From Flavobacteria bacterium BBFL7 (lineage in GTDB: Bacteria; Bacteroidota; Bacteroidia; Flavobacteriales; Flavobacteriaceae), in assembly GCA_000153385.1 (NCBI GenBank), contig CH672374.1, forward strand, positions 1,428,544-1,492,543: a stretch of DNA of 64,000 nucleotides, written 5' to 3'. A model generated the notes under the pieces. That model made no database searches. It was not told the DNA's origin and worked only from the letters and a program-made list of their open reading frames with translations. A program made the translations under genes and the position numbers. Of the stretch, positions 59,901-64,000 are shown piece after piece; within the stretch, counting starts at the first letter, position 1, and every line of letters begins with the position of its first letter.

Positions 59901-61171
59901 TCAAACCCTTCATTAACCTGAGCATTACCAAAACCAGACTGAACCGTAGAAATATCTCTTATTGCATCTGTTAAAATGGATTGCGATGCGCCATTTATTC
60001 CTCGAGGATTAAAATCATTATTATCATTAGATGGAAAACTACCTGCTGGAACATTTAAAAATCCTCCAGGAACGGCATCTAGCCCTATATTATCAGGATC
60101 AGATTCTCCTATGTCTTGGATAGCCACTAAGTTCCTAACACCTTGCGTTCGATTACCACGATTAGTAATCCATACTTCAGCCCTAGTGATTTGAATATTT
60201 GTATTGATAAAAGGATAGTTAGCTAATGTCTTATCATAATTATCGCGGAAATAATGTGACAAGAAATAATGTCTATTCTCATCATAATCTAAAGAGAAAA
60301 AATCAAAATCATTAACAGACGCTCCACCGGCCGCTTGAACTGTTCTTGATTCTGATTGTTGTTCTGAGAACACACCAGTTATTCTAGTTTTCCCGAATTG
60401 TAACTCAGCCTTAACACCAAAAAGACTCTGCGCACCACGTATTAGTGTAGAATTGAGCGGCATACTTATATTACCTACCTCAATACTCTGTAAAATATCA
60501 TCTTCTGTTGGAGTATAATCTAGCTTGATCTGATTTTGAAAGTTAAAGGTACTTTGTGTATCGTAATTAGCATTTACATTTAAACGCGTCCCTACTTTCC
60601 CAACTAGACTTAGATTAATACGTTGGTTGAAATCAAAAGTAGCATTGGATCTGTTACGTGGTGAAAAACTAGGATTATCTGATTTATTAAACAACATCCC
60701 TAAGTCAACTTCTACAGATCCCTGTGGTACAACAGATATCTCTGTACCTCCAAAAATACTTTCAAACAAGTCTGAATTCACATAGAAATTCGGTAATAAG
60801 TTTTTCTGTTTTTCTTTATCGGCTTCTGTCTTACCAGCAATTGCAGCGGCTTTATCTTTAAAATACTGCGTCATGCGTTCTTTCATCACACGATCCAGAT
60901 ATTCTTCACGAGTTAACATAAATGGATATCCTATTTGAAATCCATTAAACTCACTTCTATAGATATACCGATCTAAGTCCGGATCATAAGTGTAAAGAGT
61001 AACAATGCTAGGCGGATCTGGCAAATCAATTCCTCCTATAATCACACCAGTCTTAGTACTGTCTTGTGCGGTCGTAGGTGGTGTTTGTTGCGCTTTCGCG
61101 AAAGCGAATATCAAAAAACACCCAAAGAATGCTACATACCTATTTATAAGTTGAAGAGAACTATATTTCAA
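53942..61171 (-). CDS. sprA: T9SS outer-membrane translocon / gliding protein SprA
   Basis: 2409 residues, the very large outer-membrane pore of the type IX secretion system, through which Sec-exported cargo leaves the cell; also needed for gliding. A signal peptide (residues 1-27) has its AKA|QQ cleavage site built by a palindrome copy. Characteristic segments: DPSF-like PQGSVEVDLGMLFNKSDNP, NISMPLNSTLIRGAQSLFGVKAELQFGK, GRIIFTTVEPFGNYLF, FEGQAAAYVDDFEGSQTSIDILTPFSW, SGRNEMRL-like EVWFNEMRLSGLKN, and a long C-terminal barrel ending in FAISTAFPQTTIRSG and YTFGN. Family members are about 2300-2500 residues, so it is full length. It starts 3 bases after ruvA and is probably cotranscribed. Confidence 0.96.
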   Translation of the reverse strand: MKYSSLQLINRYVAFFGCFLIFAFAKAQQTPPTTAQDSTKTGVIIGGIDLPDPPSIVTLYTYDPDLDRYIYRSEFNGFQIGYPFMLTREEYLDRVMKERMTQYFKDKAAAIAGKTEADKEKQKNLLPNFYVNSDLFESIFGGTEISVVPQGSVEVDLGMLFNKSDNPSFSPRNRSNATFDFNQRINLSLVGKVGTRLNVNANYDTQSTFNFQNQIKLDYTPTEDDILQSIEVGNISMPLNSTLIRGAQSLFGVKAELQFGKTRITGVFSEQQSESRTVQAAGGASVNDFDFFSLDYDENRHYFLSHYFRDNYDKTLANYPFINTNIQITRAEVWITNRGNRTQGVRNLVAIQDIGESDPDNIGLDAVPGGFLNVPAGSFPSNDNNDFNPRGINGASQSILTDAIRDISTVQSGFGNAQVNEGFDYVTLENARKLSDNEFTLNTQLGYISLRQRLNNDEVLAVAFQYTAGGKVYQVGEFANDGVVATDVIDSTDPTQIAVNNQNLVVKLLKSNLTNVSEPIWDLMMKNIYNLGGSQLSQEDFRMNIFYQFPPELNYITPAVPTLANPVAEPLPADVDQTTLIKVFNLDRLNQQGDPQPDGDGFFDFIPGLTIDQENGRIIFTTVEPFGNYLFDKLDNTPGTGSEDYDQPTSYNANQAKYVYRDMYVTTKAQALQTADKNKYLIKGQYKATGREGIPIGAFNVPRGSVTVTAGGRTLQEGIDYSVDYQGGRVIILDQALLNSNTPIQVSTENNSVFNQQTKRFTGINVEHRFSDDFILGGTFLNLKERPITQKSTYGFEPINNTIVGANFIYNTQVPFLTRMVNKLPNIDTDVESNISLRGELAYLFPGSPAGDNFEGQAAAYVDDFEGSQTSIDILTPFSWSLASVPQAFEGAGSSSNALAYNFSRAQLSWYSIDPIFYGTQRPADITDDDISDPRTRRVFIDELFPNVDLQQGQQQVINTLDLNYLPSQRGPYNYNPAAAGSNILPNPEDNWAGIMRQFSSTDFEQTNVEYIQFWVMDPFVYDPTNNGGTISINLGSISEDILKDNRKQYENGLPDDGGTALTNATDYGKVPVNQSLVYAFDTDGAQRVNQDIGLDGLSDIEENNQFGAFGPEDPARDNYEYFLATSGDIVTRYRRYNNTQGNSPTTVTQDDRGATTLPDVEDINRDNTMNTIDSYFEYDIPMDPARMTVATNEYIFDTKEVQTTLPNGNTINTRWVQFRVPLSDPNREVIGGINDFRAIRFMRMYLTDFNQETLLRFGSMDLVRGDYRRYTATLEENLDDPSDDGTVFEVEGVNIENNESRQPIPYRLPPGVEREELRTQNQNIRQNEQSLALRVCGLEPEDGRSVFKNIRIDMRQYENLRMFVHAESLVNEVAIGDDELEAFVRIGIDYTDNYYEIRLPLKPTAFGTAVREEIWPEANEFNIDLSLLQEIKARVLSNPSLNISEANFFDESTLTDATAGNLNQHIYGIKGNPNFGDVRAMMIGVRNASTNDICGEVWFNEMRLSGLKNQGGYAAVMNMDANIADFASVSATGRRSTIGFGAIEQGPNERDRENVTQYDVTTNLNLGQLLPEKWGVKLPFSYSIGEETITPQFDPQFEDIELETRLDNAANEAEREIIREQSEDYTMRQSVNLIGVRKERTGDAKPMPYDIENFTFSGSYNQTDQRNFEIEKFQDQSVNVGTTYNYAFPKAEVEPFKNLVGSNKYLKFVKDFNVNLLPNSFAASGNILRQYNTQKFRDLQLDTNPVDTDGDGIPDAQNITIDPLSNRNYTMNHQYAINWDITKSLQFNLSANNDRVIRSYINDDDSIDESYGIWTDFLDEGIPNSHSQQLQATYKLPLDKFPFLAFAKASYTYTADFNWQRNSQQFAQLDGIPDLGNTVQNANTHRLNTTLDLDKLYKYVGLEKVKFGPAANRARSRNNTRSRNARPSTPGAANTQEEKDKTPKENFGNKAYNTLIGIATSIKRAQINYQENNGIFLPGYTPEIGFIGTLKPTTGFTFGSQAEIRDIAARRGWLTLFQDFNQQYSEVESRQLDINVNVDLLKDLKIDLVGNRAYQETYTENFRVDPENLTYQSLTPNTYGNYSITTNMIGTAFNKSTINESKNFDNFRNNRLIIAERLAEEFYGNTTYSRDADGYPEGFSRNSQDVLLPAFLAAYEGRDAKDQKTNAFKDIPLPNWTVKYTGLMNLKWFKKRFRRFSINHGYRSSYTINQFQTNLDYSAGNRNLTYSDQSPDALNQTGDFKSRNLYFNINLSEQFSPLIKLDFEMKNSVSVAAELRKDRVISLSFDNNLLTEINGNELILGLGYRIKDLKFKTNVGGRSKIIKSDLNMRLDGSIRDNVTIVRYLDLDNSQATAGQTIYGLKFTADYNLSQAFTAIFYYDHTFSEFAISTAFPQTTIRSGITLRYTFGN
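55623..55636. repeat. iterated palindrome, copy 14 (in sprA)
   Basis: Perfect 14/16-bp copy, symmetric over 20 bp (CTCG...CGAG). Read in frame as Ala-Phe-Ala-Lys-Ala in the barrel part of SprA. Confidence 0.9.
61092..61105. repeat. iterated palindrome, copy 15 (in the sprA signal peptide)
   Basis: Perfect 14/16-bp copy. On the minus strand it encodes residues 23-27 (AFAKA) of SprA, immediately before QQ, i.e. the signal-peptidase recognition site. Confidence 0.92.
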
Positions 61172-61174
61172 ATC

Positions 61175-61756
61175 TTACAGCTGTTTTAAAGCGCCTTTTA
61201 TTAATGTTTCTACCGAGGCGTCTGGCTCGCTAGCCAAAATTTTATCCACCACCTTTTGCGCTTGCTTACGTAAATAACCTAGCGTTTCTAGTGCAGATAA
61301 CGCTTCATCGCGTCCAGTATTGCTTGAATGTAGAGAAATATCTTCTCCTTCTAATACTTGTAATATTTTATCCTTTAAATCCAGAATAACACGCTGGGCT
61401 CCCTTTGCACCTATTCCCTTAACACTCTGTATAGTACGCACATCACCAGAAGCAATTGCTTGAGCTATCTGCCGTGGCTCTAAACTAGATAGCATTGTGC
61501 GAGCTGTACTAGCGCCTATACCAGATACAGAAAGTAACAATTTGAAAACTTCTCGTTCTGACTTTTCCATAAAGCCAAAAAGCCGTTGAGAATCTTCTCT
61601 TACTTGCATAAAAGTGAATAATTTAATCAATTCACCTTCTGGAATCAATGAATATGTATGAAGCGAAATTTCTACAAAATAACCAACACCACCGCAGTCT
61701 ATGACCACATCCGTGAGGTTTTTTTCCACCAGCTTTCCTTGCAACTGCGCTATCAT
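61175..61756 (-). CDS. ruvA: Holliday junction branch-migration protein RuvA
   Basis: 193 residues; binds four-way junctions and loads RuvB. Domains: N-terminal OB fold (MIAQLQGKLVEKNLTDVVIDCGGVGYFVEIS, about 1-64), two helix-hairpin-helix motifs (VSGIGASTARTML and VKGIGAKGAQRVI, about 70-140), and the RuvB-interacting domain III (ALSALETLGY..., about 145-193). Has a good promoter. sprA follows after 3 bases, so the two share transcription. Confidence 0.96.
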   Translation of the reverse strand: MIAQLQGKLVEKNLTDVVIDCGGVGYFVEISLHTYSLIPEGELIKLFTFMQVREDSQRLFGFMEKSEREVFKLLLSVSGIGASTARTMLSSLEPRQIAQAIASGDVRTIQSVKGIGAKGAQRVILDLKDKILQVLEGEDISLHSSNTGRDEALSALETLGYLRKQAQKVVDKILASEPDASVETLIKGALKQL

Positions 61757-61779
61757 TCCTTAATTTTAAGTTAAAGCTT

Positions 61780-61808
61780 CAAATGTAATAAAATTAAGGG
61801 TACTACAA
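61780..61808 (-). promoter_or_regulatory. promoter of ruvA-sprA
   Basis: Minus strand: TTG (61806-61808), 18-nt spacer, TACATTTG (61780-61787). It ends 23 bases before the ruvA start. Confidence 0.65.
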
Positions 61809-61814
61809 CACACC

Positions 61815-64000
61815 TTAATTTGCACTGTTTCTAGTGGCTTGTTCCCTCTTTTGTTCGTGTTTCTCCTTTTGCTGCGCGTCAATTACAGCCACTGCTGCCA
61901 TATTCACAATTTCATCTACACTTGCATTAAGTTGCAGGATGTGAACAGGTTTTTGCATTCCCATCATTATAGGTCCTATAGAGTCTGTATTGTAGAGTTC
62001 TTTAATTAACTTATAAGTTGAGTTAGCACTTTCTAGATTTGGAAACACCAACGTATTCACTTTCTTACCAGCCAGCTTAGAAAATGGAAACTTCTTTTTA
62101 AGCAGCTCTGGATTTAAAGCAAAATCTGCTTGAATCTCTCCGTCAACAGTGATATCTGGATAGTATCTATGAAGATAATTAACAGCCTCTGTCACTTTAC
62201 GAGCATGTGGATGATCTGAAGAACCAAAGTTTGCATAACTTATCATGGCAACCGCTGGATCTATTCCAAACATACGAGCTGTTCGTGCGGTCATTTGAGC
62301 AATCTTAGCCAACTCTGTAGCATCCGGATTGATATTAATCGAAGTGTCAGAGACAAAAATGGGTCCGCGATCTGTAATCATCAAATTAGTGGTAGCGACT
62401 TTTTGTACTCCAGGAGATTTACCTATAATTTCCATCATAGGCTTAACAGATATAGGAAAAGATTGCGCAACACCTGTGATAACTGCATCTGCATCACCCA
62501 GTTTTACCATCATTGCAGCAAAGTAATTACGCTGTCTCATTAATTTCCCAGCATCAAATTCTGTCACACCTTTACGAGCGCGCATTTGCCATAGCTCGTT
62601 TGCATATCGATCTTTACGTGGTTTCTCTTCATCAGATTTTGGGTCGATAATTAAAATTTTATCATCCCAATCAATTTCTGTCATCAACTCTTCGATCACA
62701 TCTCGCCTTCCTAGCAAAATGGGAGTTGCGATTCCATCTTCATGAACAATTTGCGCTGCTTTTATAACATCTAGATTGTCAGCCTCAGCAAAAACAATAC
62801 GCTTAGGATTAGTACGCGCACGGTTTAATATTAAACGGATAAGCTTATTATCTGATCCCATTCTAGACAACAGCTGATCTTCATATTTTTCCCAGTCTTG
62901 TATAGGTTCCATAGCCACACCGCTTTCCATTGCCGCTCTCGCCACCGCTGGTGGAATAGTAGAAATCAATCGTGGATCAAAAGGCTTAGGAATTATATAT
63001 TCTCTACCAAAGTTGAGCTTTGTCTCACCATAAGCAATATTAACTTGCTCTGGTACTGGCTCTTTTGCTAGCTGTGCAATGGCATGACAAGCTGCTAACT
63101 TCATTTCTTCATTAATCTTAGAAGCGCGCACGTCTAATGCACCTCTAAAAATAAATGGAAAACCTAAAACGTTATTTACTTGATTAGGATGATCGCTACG
63201 ACCTGTTGCCATTATTAAATCTTCGCGAGTGGCTATCGCTGTGTCATATTCAATCTCAGGATTCGGATTTGCCATTGCAAATACGATAGGATTTTCATTC
63301 ATATCTAGCAACATGGCTGGCGACACAATATTACCTACAGATAGTCCCAGAAAAACATCTGCTCCTTTAAATGCATCTACTAACGTAATAGGATCCATAT
63401 CTCTAGCAAACTCCATCTGTTCAGGACCTAAATCTGTTCGAGAGGTTGTAATCAACCCATCAACATCAAACATGAGGATATTCTCTTTACGAGCACCTAG
63501 TTTTGCATACAGATTTGTACAAGAGATTGCGGCACTACCAGCACCACTAATAACAATTTTTACATCTTCAATTTTCTTGTCAGCAATCTCTAGAGCATTC
63601 AATAATGCTGCACTAGATATAATGGCTGTACCATGTTGATCATCGTGCATTACTGGAATATCCAGTTCCTCTTTTAATCTCTTTTCAATTTCAAAAGCTT
63701 CTGGTGCTTTAATGTCTTCCAGATTAATACCTCCGAAAGTAGGTGCAATGTTTTTTACCGTTTGAATAAACTCATCAACATTTTTAGTATCGATCTCAAT
63801 GTCAAAACAGTCTATGTCTGCAAAAATCTTAAAAAGAAGACCTTTACCTTCCATAACAGGTTTAGAAGCTTCTGGACCTATATCTCCTAGACCTAGAACT
63901 GCTGTACCATTAGTTATAACAGCTACTAGATTCCCTTTTGTGGTGTATTTATAAACATTTGCTTTATCCTTTGCTATTTCAAGACAAGGCTCTGCCACGC
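61815..64000 (-). CDS. maeB: NADP-dependent malic enzyme (MaeB type), 5' end cut by window
   Basis: At least 727 residues remain; the N-terminus continues beyond base 64000 (the apparent first codon is inside the conserved VAEPCLEI block, so about 40 residues are missing). The malic domain has [43 protein letters not shown] and the [11 protein letters not shown] motif. An NAD(P)-binding domain ([16 protein letters not shown]) follows, then a phosphotransacetylase-like C-terminal domain (about 410-727, [20 protein letters not shown]...). This fusion is standard for MaeB. It makes NADPH and pyruvate from malate. Monocistronic relative to ruvA. Confidence 0.95.
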   Translation of the reverse strand, partial: VAEPCLEIAKDKANVYKYTTKGNLVAVITNGTAVLGLGDIGPEASKPVMEGKGLLFKIFADIDCFDIEIDTKNVDEFIQTVKNIAPTFGGINLEDIKAPEAFEIEKRLKEELDIPVMHDDQHGTAIISSAALLNALEIADKKIEDVKIVISGAGSAAISCTNLYAKLGARKENILMFDVDGLITTSRTDLGPEQMEFARDMDPITLVDAFKGADVFLGLSVGNIVSPAMLLDMNENPIVFAMANPNPEIEYDTAIATREDLIMATGRSDHPNQVNNVLGFPFIFRGALDVRASKINEEMKLAACHAIAQLAKEPVPEQVNIAYGETKLNFGREYIIPKPFDPRLISTIPPAVARAAMESGVAMEPIQDWEKYEDQLLSRMGSDNKLIRLILNRARTNPKRIVFAEADNLDVIKAAQIVHEDGIATPILLGRRDVIEELMTEIDWDDKILIIDPKSDEEKPRKDRYANELWQMRARKGVTEFDAGKLMRQRNYFAAMMVKLGDADAVITGVAQSFPISVKPMMEIIGKSPGVQKVATTNLMITDRGPIFVSDTSININPDATELAKIAQMTARTARMFGIDPAVAMISYANFGSSDHPHARKVTEAVNYLHRYYPDITVDGEIQADFALNPELLKKKFPFSKLAGKKVNTLVFPNLESANSTYKLIKELYNTDSIGPIMMGMQKPVHILQLNASVDEIVNMAAVAVIDAQQKEKHEQKREQATRNSAN

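Noticed and set aside
3783-61105. Iterated palindrome as inverted ends of a transposon or MITE
   Set aside because: Copies are single, evenly spaced, and show no target duplications or shared internal sequence between pairs.
1-64000. CRISPR arrays, prophage, IS elements, rRNA
   Set aside because: No direct-repeat/spacer series, no transposase or phage structural genes, and no rRNA sequence were seen.

Overview
The window is chromosomal DNA from an AT-rich member of the Bacteroidota, almost certainly a (marine) Flavobacteriaceae. Four observations support this. Promoters have the Bacteroidota -7 box TAnnTTTG, and genes lack obvious Shine-Dalgarno sequences. Protein families are typical of the group (DUF4271-HemD pair, DUF4296, DUF5686, RemB, SprA, a MaeB malic enzyme fused to a phosphotransacetylase-like domain). 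Two secreted proteins end in type IX secretion (T9SS) sorting domains. Lipoproteins have acidic residues after the lipobox cysteine. The genus cannot be fixed from sequence reading alone. No rRNA, IS element, prophage or CRISPR array was seen; the one RNA gene is a tRNA-Ser. The window is dense core genome with 58 protein genes, and no gap exceeds about 300 bases.

Layout. 1-6.2 kb: a lipoprotein, then rplM-rpsI, rpsB-tsf, a lipoprotein, and pyrH-frr (translation and UMP kinase). 6.2-14.7 kb: a DUF5686 outer-membrane protein, an MMPL/RND exporter, asnS, rpoN and a membrane protein. 14.7-18 kb, minus strand: an ExbB / small membrane protein / ExbD / ExbD energising operon and a beta-barrel protein. 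18.2-22.7 kb: tRNA-Ser, asparaginase, acyltransferase, TatD, a retropepsin-like protein and a lipoprotein. 22.8-25.8 kb: rpsP-rimM-trmN6 and an acyl-CoA (probably glutaryl-CoA) dehydrogenase. 25.9-32 kb: nfu-mrp, trmB-lysE-atl, a MurG-like glycosyltransferase and a two-component system. 32-37 kb: two T9SS cargo proteins (M36 metalloprotease; lamin-tail protein). 37-49 kb: LuxE-like protein, tyrS, epimerase, DUF4296-dihydroorotase-glycosyltransferase operon, DUF4271-hemD, pckA, DUF423, saccharopine dehydrogenase-like, Zn peptidase and truncated haemoglobin. 49-64 kb, minus strand: the gliding/T9SS region maeB-ruvA-sprA-gcvH-vanZ-tonB-tonB-remB, with maeB cut by the window edge.

How the genes connect. 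SprA is the outer-membrane translocon of T9SS, which would export the M36 protease and lamin-tail protein encoded 20 kb away. RemB is a gliding-motility outer-membrane protein. The TonB pair and the ExbB/ExbD operon energise the outer membrane.

The most striking non-genic signal is a highly iterated 14-16 bp palindrome, consensus CGCTTTCGCGAAAGCG. There are 15 copies (13 with a perfect 14-bp core, 2 with one mismatch), roughly one per 4 kb and more evenly spaced than chance. Nine lie inside genes, where they are read in all three possible frames (AFAKA, RFRES, SLSRK). One copy encodes the signal-peptidase site of SprA. A second general observation is a set of five or six genes whose -7 promoter box ends only 3-7 nt before the start codon, which implies leaderless mRNAs.
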